DNA of 64,000 nt from Desulfuromonas versatilis (GCF_019704135.1 NZ_AP024355.1:3727034-3791033), one strand, 5' to 3'; shown: positions 43,543 to 52,692, counted from the first letter of the stretch. The notes: generated by a model from the sequence alone, not told the origin. A program made the numbers and translations.

Positions 43543-44571
43543 ATGAAAGCAGTTGGCTATACGCAATCCCTGCCCATCACCGATCCTGAATCCCTGATCG
43601 ATATCGAGCTGCCCCAGCCCATCGCCAGCGGCCGCGACCTGCTGGTCAGGGTCAAGGCGATCGCCGTCAACCCCGTCGACTACAAGATCCGCCAGAGAGT
43701 TGCCCCCGCCGCCGGGGAAACCAAGGTCATCGGCTGGGATGCCGTGGGCGAGGTGATCGCCACCGGCGAAGCGGTGACCAGCTTCAAGCCCGGCGATATG
43801 GTCTATTACGCCGGCGAACTCAACCGCGCGGGGAGCAACGCCGAATACCAACTGGTCGACGAGCGTATCGTCGGCTTCAAGCCCAAAAGCCTCTCCAACG
43901 CCGAGGCCGCCGCCCTGCCCTTGACCGCCATCACCGCCTGGGAACTGCTGTTCGAACACCTGGAACTCCAGCAGCAAGCCCCGGATGCAAAAGAAAAATC
44001 CGGCGAGGTGCTGCTGGTGGTCGGCGCGGCTGGAGGCGTCGGCTCGATTCTGCTGCAGCTCGCCAAAGCCATCACCGGGGCGACGATCATCGCCACCGCC
44101 TCGCGGGAGGGCTCGCAGGCTTGGGTGAAGAAGCTCGGGGCCGATCATGTCGTCGACCACAGCCAGCCGCTGCAGCCGCAGATCGAGGCCCTGGGCATCG
44201 GCCAGGTGACCCACGTCGCCAGCCTGACCCATACCGATTCGTACTTCGAGAGCTACATCGCGCTGCTCGCGCCCTTTGGCCGCATCGCCATGATCGACGA
44301 TCCGGCGAAGCCCCTGGAGGTGATGAAGATGAAGCCCAAGAGTCTGTCGCTGCACATCGAGTTCATGTTCGCCCGCTCCATGTTCCAGGCGGCCGACATG
44401 GACGAGCAGAGCAGACTGCTGAACCGCGTCGCCGACCTGATCGACCGGGGCTATATCCGGACCACCGTCGGCAAGCACCTCGGCGCCATCAACGCCGCCA
44501 ACCTGAAAACCGCCCACGCGGAGCTTGAGTCGGGAAAATCGATCGGTAAGATTGTTCTGGAAGGATTTTAA
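43543..44571 (+). CDS. Zinc-type alcohol dehydrogenase-like NADPH:quinone oxidoreductase
   Basis: A 342-residue MDR-superfamily enzyme of the ZADH/QOR branch. It starts MKAVGYTQSLPI, has AVNPVDYKIRQR and GWDAVGEVIATGEAV, and the cofactor loop VVGAAGGVGSILLQLAKA. Catalytic zinc ligands of classic alcohol dehydrogenases are not apparent. It probably reduces quinones or activated alkenes with NADPH. GGAGGA precedes the ATG. It is followed after 16 bp by a nitroreductase gene; both are likely controlled by the divergent LysR protein. Confidence 0.9.
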   Translation: MKAVGYTQSLPITDPESLIDIELPQPIASGRDLLVRVKAIAVNPVDYKIRQRVAPAAGETKVIGWDAVGEVIATGEAVTSFKPGDMVYYAGELNRAGSNAEYQLVDERIVGFKPKSLSNAEAAALPLTAITAWELLFEHLELQQQAPDAKEKSGEVLLVVGAAGGVGSILLQLAKAITGATIIATASREGSQAWVKKLGADHVVDHSQPLQPQIEALGIGQVTHVASLTHTDSYFESYIALLAPFGRIAMIDDPAKPLEVMKMKPKSLSLHIEFMFARSMFQAADMDEQSRLLNRVADLIDRGYIRTTVGKHLGAINAANLKTAHAELESGKSIGKIVLEGF

Positions 44572-44587
44572 AACCAGGAGGAAAAAA

Positions 44588-45133
44588 ATGGATGCAATCG
44601 AAATGATCCAGGAGCGCCGCAGTGTTCGCAAGTACAAGGATGAAAAAGTCGTCCGGAAGAAGATGGAGGAGATCATCGAGATCGCCCGCTGGGCGCCGTC
44701 CTGGGCAAACACCCAGATCGCCCGTTATACGCTGGTGGATGATGCAGAAACCATCGCCAGGCTCGCCGCCGAAGGGGTTCAGGGATTCTCCTACAACCTC
44801 AACACCCTGAAGCGTGCCCGCGGCGTGGCGGTGCTGAGCTTTGTCAAAGGCAAGAGCGGCAGGCTGGAAAAATATGGCGATTTCGACAGCTCAAACCCAC
44901 ATTTCTGGGAAGCCTTTGACGCCGGCATCGCCTGCCAGACCTTCTGCCTGGCCGCCCATGCGAAGGGGATCGGGACCTGCATCTTCGGCGTCATCGACGA
45001 TGAGTCCATTTCCCAAATCGTCGGCCTGCCGGAAGAGGAGACCGTCGCGGCGCTGATCGTCTATGGCTACCCGGACGAGAAGCCGGCACCGACCCCGCGC
45101 AAGCCGGTGGAGGAGATCCTCAGGTACCTGTAA
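44588..45133 (+). CDS. Nitroreductase-family FMN protein
   Basis: A 181-residue nitroreductase: MIQERRSVRKYKDEKV with the FMN-phosphate Arg residues, ARWAPSWANTQIARY, and the C-terminal GLPEEETVAALIVYGYPDE. Members reduce nitroaromatics, quinones or flavins using NAD(P)H. AGGAGG lies upstream of the ATG. A diverged copy of its last ~60 bp occurs at 48396-48460, so this sequence has been duplicated in part. Confidence 0.92.
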   Translation: MDAIEMIQERRSVRKYKDEKVVRKKMEEIIEIARWAPSWANTQIARYTLVDDAETIARLAAEGVQGFSYNLNTLKRARGVAVLSFVKGKSGRLEKYGDFDSSNPHFWEAFDAGIACQTFCLAAHAKGIGTCIFGVIDDESISQIVGLPEEETVAALIVYGYPDEKPAPTPRKPVEEILRYL

Positions 45134-45161
45134 CCACCAATGGACTGAAGGAGGCTGAAGC

Positions 45162-45245
45162 ATGTCCCTATTGACGATCGTCGCGCAGATCACCGCCAAG
45201 GCGGACAAAGTCGATTTGGTCCGGGCAGAGCTGGAGAGGAAGATT
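45162..45245 (+). pseudogene. Truncated antibiotic-biosynthesis-monooxygenase gene
   Basis: The first 28 codons, [20 protein letters not shown] plus RAELERKI, are a normal ABM-family N-terminus with AAGGAGG upstream, but homology stops there and the frame runs straight into the signal peptide of the next gene. It looks like a deletion or insertion removed the rest of the gene. It follows the nitroreductase by 28 bp, a position where intact ABM genes are common. Confidence 0.6.
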
Positions 45246-45248
45246 AAG

Positions 45249-46121
45249 ATGATCAGGATGAAAACGTTACTATCCCTCGCACTTATAAGCGTCGCGACCA
45301 CCGCCTTCGCCAGCTCGCAGGTCGCAGCCGAGTCAACCAACAAGGTTGTCCTGAAGTCTGAGGTCAAGTGGGACCATCTCAACCCCAAACGTGGCGACCT
45401 GGCCCCGAAGGCGGGCACTCTTTGGGGGGACCGTAACGGGACGGGCCCCACAGGCTTTCTTCTTAGGCCACCAGCCGACTTCGAATCACCTCCTCATATT
45501 CACAATGTGTCTTACCGGGGAGTGGTGATTCGCGGCCTCTTTCACAACGATGACCCGACTGCAGCCAACATGTGGATGCCTGCAGGGTCTTTCTGGACAC
45601 AGCCCAAAGGAGAAGTGCACATTACCGCTGCCAAGGATACTGACACTCTGGCCTACATAGAGATCGAGAAGGGACCGTATCTCGTCCTTCCTAAGGAGGA
45701 AGAGTTTGACAGTGGAGAGAGGCCGGTCAACGTCGACGAGTCGAACATCGTCTGGCTGGACGCCGCGGACATCACCTGGGTCGATCAGCCCGGTGTCTCA
45801 TCCTCTGGCGACGGCCCCAAGGTCGCCTTTCTCTGGGGCAACACGCAGAAGGGTCAGCTGAACGGGACCTTTATCAAGCTGCCGGCCGGATTTGCAGGCA
45901 AGATCAATAGCCACGGCTCAACCTTCCGCGCTGTCATCATCAAAGGTCAACCGCAGTACCAGCTGAGTAAAGCAGACACCAAGACCTTGGAGCCGGGCAG
46001 TTATTTCAGTTCAGAGGGTGAGTCGGTGCATCAGGTCTCCTCCGCAATGGCAGAGGAGAGCATCATCTACGTACGCACGGATGGCAAGTATGAGGTCATC
46101 CCGACGCAGCCCAAGAAGTAA
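45249..46121 (+). CDS. DUF4437-type double-cupin exported protein
   Basis: A ~290-residue exported protein. It begins [20 protein letters not shown] with a signal peptide cut near SSQVAAES. Two cupin-like halves follow, each with a histidine-bearing metal-site segment: [19 protein letters not shown] and [26 protein letters not shown] 8 nt upstream supports the ATG at 45249; the frame is open back to the truncated ABM gene, so the longer in-frame fusion of both is formally possible. Function unknown. Confidence 0.75.
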   Translation: MIRMKTLLSLALISVATTAFASSQVAAESTNKVVLKSEVKWDHLNPKRGDLAPKAGTLWGDRNGTGPTGFLLRPPADFESPPHIHNVSYRGVVIRGLFHNDDPTAANMWMPAGSFWTQPKGEVHITAAKDTDTLAYIEIEKGPYLVLPKEEEFDSGERPVNVDESNIVWLDAADITWVDQPGVSSSGDGPKVAFLWGNTQKGQLNGTFIKLPAGFAGKINSHGSTFRAVIIKGQPQYQLSKADTKTLEPGSYFSSEGESVHQVSSAMAEESIIYVRTDGKYEVIPTQPKK

Positions 46122-46276
46122 CCGAGCCGGATTTTCGCAATCACCATGATTCTCCGAGAATTGGGAATCTGGTGATCATTGGCAAAGCACCTGACCGCCT
46201 GACTGCCGCTGGCGGCGCGGTCGAGGTCCTCATCACTTCGAACGCGATGACGCACATCGCATAATCAGCAAAACGT

Positions 46277-46311
46277 CGAGGGGACTTGAATCCACGGATC
46301 AAGTCCCCTCG
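46277..46311 (+). terminator. Perfect 13-bp hairpin after cupin gene
   Basis: CGAGGGGACTTGA (46277-46289) with TCAAGTCCCCTCG (46299-46311), 9-nt loop. There is no long T-tract, so termination strength is uncertain. The interval 46122-46432 otherwise shows no gene. Confidence 0.5.
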
Positions 46312-46432
46312 CTGCACTCATGCGCCACCCCAACCGCCATCGCCCCCCTTGAATGGGCCATGCTGCCGACTCTCTCGCCCCTGGGCGCTGGTTCTGCTTC
46401 GCAGGGGCGGCAGTGATGATCGGCCCGGCCAC

Positions 46433-46921
46433 TCAGCCCAGCGGCAGGGTCGAGCTGTTCTTGATCTCTTTGACCGAGATCTGCGACTGGACGGAGTTGA
46501 CTCCGGGGATGTGTCGAATCATGGTGATGCGTTCAGAAAACTCGTCCAGATCGCGGACAACCATCTGCAGCAGGTAATCGACGTTTCCGCTCACGCAGTG
46601 GCACATCTGCACCCAGTCAAACCCCTTGACCGTTTGCTCAAACTGGTTTGTCAGCTCGATGTTGTGGCTCGACAGGGAGACTTGAGTAAACACCACCACG
46701 CCAAAACCCAGCTTGCGGCGGTTCAGCACCGTTCGATATTCCTCGATGTAGCCCCCTTCCTCCAGGTTTTTCCAGCGCCGCCAGCAGGGCGTTTCACTCA
46801 AGGCCACCAACTCCGACAGCTTGCTGTTGCTGATCCGTCCGTCTTCCTGGAGCCGCTTCAATATCTGTAGATCGATGTCATCGAGCGACAATTTAGGAGA
46901 ATCTTTTCTGTCCTTGCCCAT
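46433..46921 (-). CDS. Lrp/AsnC-family regulator of the amino-acid exporter
   Basis: A 162-residue Lrp-type protein: LDDIDLQILKRLQEDGRISN, SKLSELVALSETPCWRRWKNL and a C-terminal RAM domain (VQMCHCVSGNVDYLLQMVV). It is divergent from the LysE-family exporter gene (115 bp between starts), the classical arrangement in which a Lrp-type regulator activates export when amino acids accumulate. Confidence 0.9.
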   Translation of the reverse strand: MGKDRKDSPKLSLDDIDLQILKRLQEDGRISNSKLSELVALSETPCWRRWKNLEEGGYIEEYRTVLNRRKLGFGVVVFTQVSLSSHNIELTNQFEQTVKGFDWVQMCHCVSGNVDYLLQMVVRDLDEFSERITMIRHIPGVNSVQSQISVKEIKNSSTLPLG

Positions 46922-47035
46922 TCCTGCAAAGTCCTTTTCCTTTTGATGGCTTTTGCAGTGTATTTAGCAAGGACATTTCCAGAATGTCAAGCTAATCTCT
47001 CCATAGGTATCAACCCACAACAGTGCGAGGGAACT

Positions 47036-47662
47036 ATGGACCTGGTGCAAGGATTAGTAATTCTGACGCCGATACATCTTCTGGCGACGGCCTCTCCCGG
47101 CCCCGAGTTCATGCTCATCTCCCGGGAGGCCCTATCCCATGGCAGAAGGGCAGGCTTGCTCTGCCTTTTCGGGACCATGCTGGGACTGCTGATCCATCTT
47201 GGTTATTCGGCCTTCGGCTTTGCCGTGCTCATCGCGAGTTCATCTGCCGCCCTCTGGGGAATCCGGGTGCTTGGCGGTAGCTACCTGATCTACCTTGGGT
47301 TCAGCGCCCTGAGGGCCCGACCGGCCCGGGCAAACGATGGCCTTGCCGAAGGGAGTGCTTCAGCCGTTTCGGCAAGCAGCATCCGAAAGGGATTTCTCTG
47401 TGATCTGCTGAACCCAAAAGCTCCGATCTACTATGTTTCCCTTTTCACCTTTGTTCTCTCCCCCGAGATGCCCGGCTACCAGGTCGCCGCCTACGGGGCA
47501 TGGATTCTGTTGATTCATTTCAGCTGGTTCTGCATGGTCGTTCTGCTGCTGTCAAACCCGGTCGTGAACCTGAAATTCCGCAGCATCAGCCATTGGATCG
47601 ACCGCGTGCTGGGAGGGGCGATGGTGGCGATTGGCTTGAAGATTTTGACAACGGTGGGCTGA
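47036..47662 (+). CDS. LysE/RhtB-family amino-acid exporter
   Basis: A 208-residue, six-span membrane protein with the family's N-terminal motif LLATASPGPEFMLISREAL, SHGRRAGLLCLFGTMLG and the loop GFLCDLLNPKAPIYYVSLF. It exports amino acids or related metabolites. The ATG at 47036 has AGGGA just upstream; an earlier ATG at 46943 lies in the promoter region. It pairs with the divergent Lrp-type regulator. Confidence 0.9.
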   Translation: MDLVQGLVILTPIHLLATASPGPEFMLISREALSHGRRAGLLCLFGTMLGLLIHLGYSAFGFAVLIASSSAALWGIRVLGGSYLIYLGFSALRARPARANDGLAEGSASAVSASSIRKGFLCDLLNPKAPIYYVSLFTFVLSPEMPGYQVAAYGAWILLIHFSWFCMVVLLLSNPVVNLKFRSISHWIDRVLGGAMVAIGLKILTTVG

Positions 47663-47737
47663 TCCTTCGCGCTGTAGACTGCGGCTGCGATTTCCCTCGC
47701 AAGAGAGAGCCTGATAGGAGGCGGCATCCCCCTTTCG

Positions 47738-48370
47738 GGCAGAGGCAACAGGAATTCCCCACCACATCACCCAACAGGGTAACCGGAGAATTCAATCATT
47801 CTTCGGCGACCACGACTACCGTGCCAAAATTTCCCTGCTGTCCGAATGATGCCGCAAGTGCTCGGTCGACATCTGGGCCTTTTGCCTGATGCCGAACCAT
47901 GTGCACCCGATTGCCGTTCCCGAAAGTGAAGACTCGTTGCGCCGCGGAATCGGCGAGGCCCATCGTCGTTGCAGCCGCATGATCATCTTCCGGAACAACT
48001 GGCGAGGACACCTCTGGCAGGGTCGCTTTGCGTCCTCCTCTATGGAGGAAACCTGTCTTCTGGCTGCGGCCCCTTAAATCGAGGTAAATCCGGTCGTTTC
48101 CGGCCTGGTGGAAAATGCGGCAGCCTGGCCGTGGAGGAGGGGCAGGCGCACTTGACGGCAACGGATAATGGTCTGGTCACCGTTTCACCACTTTGGGAAA
48201 TGGCAGGAGATTGGCAATTGTTTCTGGCTGGATCGGCTGCTGAAGAACAAATCAACGAGATCAGGATGCATGAACGCACCGGCAAACCGCTTGGATCAGA
48301 GGGACTTGTCGATAGGCTGGAGACGTTCCTCGACCGCCCGTTTAAGCGGGGCAAGCCGTGGCCGAAGTGA
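47738..48370 (+). pseudogene. REP-associated tyrosine transposase (RAYT/Y1) pseudogene
   Basis: Conceptual translation gives GIPHHITQQGNRR, FFGDHDYRAKISLLSE, then a TGA (47847-47849, where family members have Trp), DIWAFCLMPNHVHPIAVPES with the HUH motif, GHLWQGRFASSSMEE, then a TAA (48075-48077) followed by IEVNPVVSGLVENAAAWPW. A frameshift then leads to NGLVTVSPLWEMAGDW and ERTGKPLGSEGLVDRLE, the usual C-terminus. The TAA falls where the conserved Tyr of the ARYxExNPV motif should be, probably the catalytic tyrosine. The element is dead. No flanking REP palindromes were identified. Confidence 0.85.
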
Positions 48371-48395
48371 AAGGCAATCAAGTAAGGGGGCCCCG

Positions 48396-48460
48396 GATGG
48401 CCCGGACGAGCAGCCGGCACCGGCCCCGCGCAAACCGGCGGAAAACCTCCTCAGGTTTAT
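48396..48460 (+). pseudogene. Stray 3' fragment of a nitroreductase gene
   Basis: About 60 bp closely matching the end of the nitroreductase gene at 45070-45130: conceptually PDEQPAPAPRKPAENLLRF against PDEKPAPTPRKPVEEILRY. The two are similar enough at the DNA level to indicate partial duplication or a remnant of a second nitroreductase gene. It lies 26 bp past the dead transposase. Confidence 0.65.
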
Positions 48461-48498
48461 TAAAAAAGGACGGCCTGTTCATGGAGAACAGGCCGTCC
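48461..48498 (-). terminator. Rho-independent terminator of DUF1566 gene
   Basis: On the minus strand, a perfect 13-bp stem GGACGGCCTGTTC/GAACAGGCCGTCC with a 5-nt loop, then TTTTTTAA. It lies 27 bp after the DUF1566 gene stop. Confidence 0.88.
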
Positions 48499-48524
48499 TG
48501 CGTCGAAGGCAGCACAAGGTCAGA

Positions 48525-50000
48525 CTATGGGGCGCCTCCAACGGCACCTAATGCGGCTTGCAATGCTTCCACCGTGACTCCCAGCGTGGCTGCCGCCGCC
48601 CCATAGTCCGGCTCACCCTGGGTGGGATCACCCAGCGCGGCCAGCAGCGCTGCTTCTGTGACACCGAGTTGTTCCGCGGCAACGGCAAAGTCGGGCGGGC
48701 CGCCAGCATTGCCTGCTGCATTATTGCCGGTATCGCCGTCGGGAAATGAGACAACTCTCGTCGCATCATAGCCTCGATAAGTACCTGGATCGCCATCTGG
48801 TGTTTTTGTCACATTACCACCGCGAACCAGGCGCACATGGTGGTAAAAGGCCTCGATACCCGAGCCATCGGAGACCTCTTCCGCTTTGGTGTCGAAAACG
48901 ATCGAACCTGCACCATGCAAGTCGTATCCGTCCGGGTCGGTATTATAGCCGGCGGCAAGGACCCAGGCATAGGTGTAGCCGGGCAAGTAAACCGAACCGG
49001 TGTCGGTGGTCCCTTCTGCAAAGGCCTCGATATAGGGATTGGTCGTACTCGACCAGTAAAACGGATAATCGGCCTGACCCTTGATATTCGTGAGTTTTGA
49101 AAGGTTGAACACGCTGGTATCCATGGCCGGGAAGACACCGGAGTAATCGGCAATGCTCTGCAATTCCTTGGCATTGGGCAGACGCCAGTCATCGTAACCG
49201 GCAATGGTGGCGTTCTCGGCATAGGCCAGAGCCGCTTCCCAGTTGATCGCCTCGCCGTTGTCGTCCTGTGACCACATCAGGCCGGTTGCATTATCGCTGA
49301 CGGTACCGTCGCCGTTATCGATGAAATCGTTGATGCCGTACTCGGCGCCGCTGACACAGCGGACGAATCTGCGACCGCTCATTGCCTTGATGTGCCCGGT
49401 CCAGTCGTTGACAATGAAAGCGGGATCACCCTGCACCTGCTCGTTCTGATATTCGCTTTCGACCAGGTAGAGGTTGCTCGTCCATGAATGATGCCGCCCC
49501 ATATCTGAACCATCGCCAACGAGATGGAAGTAGTCGGTATCGACCCAGGGCCACCCGGTCGAAAAGTCCCTGATGGACCAAAGTTCCTTGACGTTTGGTA
49601 AGCGCCAGTTGGTGATACCGCCTGCCTCAAGGGCTTCACAGTAACCCGAAGCGTCCGACCAGGGCATGGAATAGCTTGATAGCTCCTGGGTCCAAACCAG
49701 GCCGGTAATGTTGTCGGTAATCGTCCCGTCGCCGTTGTCGGTGTAACTGGGAGTATTGCCGGTGTATTGTGCATCCTGCCCATAAAACGCTTCGCCTTCG
49801 GCCGGCCCTTCGATGAGGTCGCTGTTGTCGTAGCAGGTGCCCTGTCCGGTATCGACGATAGGGTAGGCCATGGCAGATGCTCCGGTCGAGTTAACCGCCT
49901 GAACGTCTGTCCCCCCCCCGTCCGAACCACATCCAGCATGCAGAGCAAACAGGCTCAGCAGTAACACATTGGAGATTAGAGACTTCAGTTGTTTTGTCAT
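48525..50000 (-). CDS. DUF1566-domain lipoprotein
   Basis: A 491-residue lipoprotein (lipobox ALHAGC, then GSDGGGTD). It contains two Lcl-type DUF1566 modules, each with the DNGDGT(I/V)(T/S)D(N)xTGL(V/M)W motif (at ~86 and ~230) followed by a WRLPN(V/A)KEL segment. The C-terminus (FAVAAEQLGVTEAALLAALG and a second near-copy) carries two short Ala/Gly-rich helical repeats also seen in other deltaproteobacterial secreted proteins. It is probably surface-exposed; the DUF1566 fold is related to lectin-like/FGE-like domains. Downstream terminator present. Confidence 0.85.
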   Translation of the reverse strand: MTKQLKSLISNVLLLSLFALHAGCGSDGGGTDVQAVNSTGASAMAYPIVDTGQGTCYDNSDLIEGPAEGEAFYGQDAQYTGNTPSYTDNGDGTITDNITGLVWTQELSSYSMPWSDASGYCEALEAGGITNWRLPNVKELWSIRDFSTGWPWVDTDYFHLVGDGSDMGRHHSWTSNLYLVESEYQNEQVQGDPAFIVNDWTGHIKAMSGRRFVRCVSGAEYGINDFIDNGDGTVSDNATGLMWSQDDNGEAINWEAALAYAENATIAGYDDWRLPNAKELQSIADYSGVFPAMDTSVFNLSKLTNIKGQADYPFYWSSTTNPYIEAFAEGTTDTGSVYLPGYTYAWVLAAGYNTDPDGYDLHGAGSIVFDTKAEEVSDGSGIEAFYHHVRLVRGGNVTKTPDGDPGTYRGYDATRVVSFPDGDTGNNAAGNAGGPPDFAVAAEQLGVTEAALLAALGDPTQGEPDYGAAAATLGVTVEALQAALGAVGGAP

Positions 50001-50511
50001 TCTTTTCTCCTGAGTGAATTTTTAAGAACGATTTTTTCGATCATTTCGGGTTGCGGCGAAGTCCGTTGGAGAGCCTGGATTGAAAATGTGGAGGGAAAAT
50101 GAAAGAAATGTGAAATACTCCGATACTCAGAACCTTGAGGAACTCTACCAACTCGCGACCGTCTCGCCGGCAGCTATGCGAAGAATGACGGCTGGTGGTT
50201 TTTGGCTGCAGGGTTTCGATCTCCTGGATCGTTTCCTCGATGCATCGAAAGCAACGGCGAAAAACGATAGATTTTTCCTCATCCTTCAACAAGAGAAAAG
50301 CCCGCCAAATTAGCCTGGCGGGCTTTTCATGTCTTATGGGCTGTGCTCTGTGGGGCTGGTTTATCGCTGATTCTTTTGGTGAATTGTTTTTCTGTGGGTT
50401 GCCCTTACAGAGGTTGCGATCGCTCCCTCCTGCCGATTTTCGTCAGAAAACCGCTCATGGTTCGACGGCGGACAGGTGCAAAGGGCAGTGCTGAGGCGAC
50501 CAAAGGTCCTG
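50001..50511. other. Intergenic region with weak phased boxes and a terminator
   Basis: About 510 bases with no supported gene; a 77-codon plus-strand frame and an 83-codon minus-strand frame overlap and neither has a ribosome-binding site. On the minus strand, TTCAC (50114-50110), TTCAT (50103-50099) and TCCAC (50092-50088) are spaced 11 nt apart ~90-115 bp before the DUF1566 start, resembling the arrays elsewhere, but no -10 fits. A terminator lies at 50296-50327. Confidence 0.4.
50296..50327. terminator. Bidirectional terminator downstream of bestrophin gene
   Basis: AAAAGCCCGCCA and TGGCGGGCTTTT form a perfect 12-bp stem with an 8-nt loop, A/T tracts on both sides. It is ~185 bp past the bestrophin stop on the minus strand. 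Confidence 0.85.
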
Positions 50512-51444
50512 TCACTGGAGGCAATCCCCGACAAGGGGCGGTGGTTTAGGGAGGTCGGATTCGCCAAGGGCCTCACGAAGGTCACCCTCGATGGTGAGGG
50601 CAATAGCCGTAAGGGGCAGGTCGTTGGGAAAGAGTCCGAACGGTTGTTCGAGTGCGTCGCCCAAAGCGTCGAGCCCGAAAAAGGTGTAGGAGATAATGCC
50701 GACGACGAAGGGAGTCATGAAGCCAAGGCTGTCAACGAGGCCAAAAGGAAGAAGGAAGCAGTAAAGATAAGCCGTGCGGTGCACCAGCAACGTGTAGGCA
50801 AAGGGGATGGGGGTGTTCTTGATCCGTTCGCAACCGCCGAGGATGCCTGCCAGGCTGTCAAGGTTTTGGTCGAGGCTGGCAGCGAAGTAGGGATGGGTGC
50901 GCTTCTCGGCAAGGCAGCGGCGCAGTTCGTTACCAAGACTCTCCAGGATGAAATTGGGCTTGTTGCGGGCGCGATCTGTCCGCTCCCTCTCATTGGCTGG
51001 CAACAAGGGTGCCAGGTCCTCTTTAGGGCAGGATTCCCTGAGGTGATGGCGCAGGGCGTGGGTGAACGCGATCACCCTGTAAACCATCTTTCTCTGCAGG
51101 GGCGAAGGACTGGGGGGTGTGCCGCCGGTATCGACAAAGGTCAGGATCTGCCGGCACAGATTGCGGCTGGTGATGACCAACTGCCCCCAGAGCTTGCGCC
51201 CCTCCCAATAGCGGTCGTAACTGGCGCTATTGCGAAAACCGAGAAAGATGGCCAGGGCGATGCCGATAAGGCTGAAGGGGACGGGGGTCATGGTGATCTT
51301 GAGCCGAAAAAGGGTGCCGTGGGTCAGAGTAACGGCAAGGGCCAGCAACATGGTTACCAAAAGCTTGGCTTTAATTTGCTGGAGAATCGATCCACGATAA
51401 GTGAAAAAGAGGCGCAGGCCGGAGGGGCGTTGGCAAACGATCAT
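50512..51444 (-). CDS. Bestrophin-family ion channel
   Basis: A 310-residue membrane protein of the bestrophin/UPF0187 family: QIKAKLLVTMLLALAVTL, IALAIFLGFRNSASYDRYWEGRKLWG (the strongest family signature), RIKNTPIPFAYTLLVHRTAYLY and FFGLDALGDALEQPFG in the C-terminal region, all split here into shorter motifs. Bacterial bestrophins form pentameric cation or anion channels in the inner membrane. AAGGAT precedes the ATG. It is probably a single-gene transcript ending at the terminator at 50296-50327. Confidence 0.92.
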   Translation of the reverse strand: MIVCQRPSGLRLFFTYRGSILQQIKAKLLVTMLLALAVTLTHGTLFRLKITMTPVPFSLIGIALAIFLGFRNSASYDRYWEGRKLWGQLVITSRNLCRQILTFVDTGGTPPSPSPLQRKMVYRVIAFTHALRHHLRESCPKEDLAPLLPANERERTDRARNKPNFILESLGNELRRCLAEKRTHPYFAASLDQNLDSLAGILGGCERIKNTPIPFAYTLLVHRTAYLYCFLLPFGLVDSLGFMTPFVVGIISYTFFGLDALGDALEQPFGLFPNDLPLTAIALTIEGDLREALGESDLPKPPPLVGDCLQ

Positions 51445-51623
51445 GGTCTAATCCTTGGGGCAGATCACGTCCGCCCCCGGGGATGGAGGGGGCAGACCAG
51501 GAAAACATGCCTGTTTAAATACTCCTGCCCTTAAGGTGGGTCAAGCGCTTATTGCGATCGACCTGAATGCGGTTCGGAAAAGGGGCCAGGGTCTCGGGCC
51601 TGAACGATTGAAATACCCGCCAC

Positions 51624-51971
51624 CTATTTTCGGGAAACGGCCTCACCGGGGGTGAGGGGGGGGTAATCACCGGGCCTGTCCCCAGCGTCAAGACCGGGCA
51701 ACTGTTCCAGGATTTCCAGTATATAGCTCAGAACTGCCCCGTCCTCCTCGCTGAACATGTTTCGGGCCAAGGTTTCCATAATTTCCCGCTCCTCTTTCAG
51801 TGCCAGTTTCACGTCCTGAGACAATCGCAAAAGGATATCCCGGGATTTGAGCAACTGATCATCCGACATCCGCTGCAGGGCCGACTCGAGAACATGAAGC
51901 TTTCCGGCGGAACCGACGCCCGTGCTCTTAGGCAAATATGGCGGAGAGGGTTTGATGTCCATTGCGTTCAT
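51624..51971 (-). CDS. Hypothetical helical protein, last gene of the HtrA operon
   Basis: A 115-residue soluble protein, largely helical (RMSDDQLLKSRDILLRLSQD, LKEEREIMETLARNMFSEE, YILEILEQL) and without a signal peptide. Its ATG overlaps the stop of the preceding gene (ATGA), so translation is coupled. Nothing links it to a known family. Position suggests a cytoplasmic partner of the envelope operon. Confidence 0.6.
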   Translation of the reverse strand: MNAMDIKPSPPYLPKSTGVGSAGKLHVLESALQRMSDDQLLKSRDILLRLSQDVKLALKEEREIMETLARNMFSEEDGAVLSYILEILEQLPGLDAGDRPGDYPPLTPGEAVSRK

Positions 51972-52495
51972 AAGACTATACCTTGACTCCAGGGATCAGC
52001 AGTACAATCGACCATCAACCAAAAGGCATCGGTCAGCATTTGGCAGTCGCTGATCAGCTCCGTCTCAATTCGGAAGGTTCCGAAGCCACTGAGCTTGATT
52101 GTGCCAAAATACCCTCCCCCCCAGGGGTCGAGCCTGGCCATTTGGTGGTGGCCCTGGGGTTCGATCAGGCTGAAGATCACTTGGGCACCCCGCACCCGCT
52201 GTCCTTCAGGGTCGGTTATGTACAGCATCAACTGCTTTGATTGTGGTTGGAATCGGCCGTTCGCATAACGGGTTGCCCCGATGGGAGCTTGGCCGCCGTT
52301 GGCTGATTGTCCTTTGCCCGGAAGGTCCAGGATGAGATAGGTGAGCCGATATCCTTCCGTGGTCGAGGTGTAAATATTTTCGCCAAGGGAAAGGGATTTC
52401 CGCTCCTGGCATCCCGCCTCCCCCCCCCAAGGGGAGTTGAATTTCGTTGCGTCCGCACAACTGATGCGCAGCTTTTGGGAATCGAACGCCATCAT
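51968..52495 (-). CDS. YtkA/FixH-like domain protein, larger paralogue
   Basis: A ~175-residue protein whose C-terminal half has an Ig-like, YtkA/FixH-type beta domain: LMLYITDPEGQRVRGAQVIF, then GGGYFGTIKLSGFGTFRIE and ISDCQMLTDAFWLMVDC. The same arrangement is found in the neighbouring paralogue (52693-53127), including DPEG-x-V, AQVIF and QML-DxF. No signal peptide is obvious at the chosen start (GGAGAAG precedes an ATGATG at 52495), which is odd for this usually periplasmic fold. Function unknown. Confidence 0.6.
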   Translation of the reverse strand: MMAFDSQKLRISCADATKFNSPWGGEAGCQERKSLSLGENIYTSTTEGYRLTYLILDLPGKGQSANGGQAPIGATRYANGRFQPQSKQLMLYITDPEGQRVRGAQVIFSLIEPQGHHQMARLDPWGGGYFGTIKLSGFGTFRIETELISDCQMLTDAFWLMVDCTADPWSQGIVL

Positions 52496-52692
52496 CTCTT
52501 CTCCATTTTCTGCAATTATCCAATTAAACCCAGATAAAGCATTTGGCCACGGATCAAATCTGATCAATTCGGATTTTCAAGGCCTTAAAGAACAGAAACA
52601 ACAACGCAAAGGGTTATCCCTGAAAAACAGGAATGCCTTTGATTTATCAGATCTCATCTGACTTTATCCGTGGCTGATTACCGTTTTTTAGG

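Noticed and set aside
50080-50313. 77-codon plus-strand frame in the bestrophin/DUF1566 gap
   Set aside because: No ribosome-binding site and it runs into the terminator stem.
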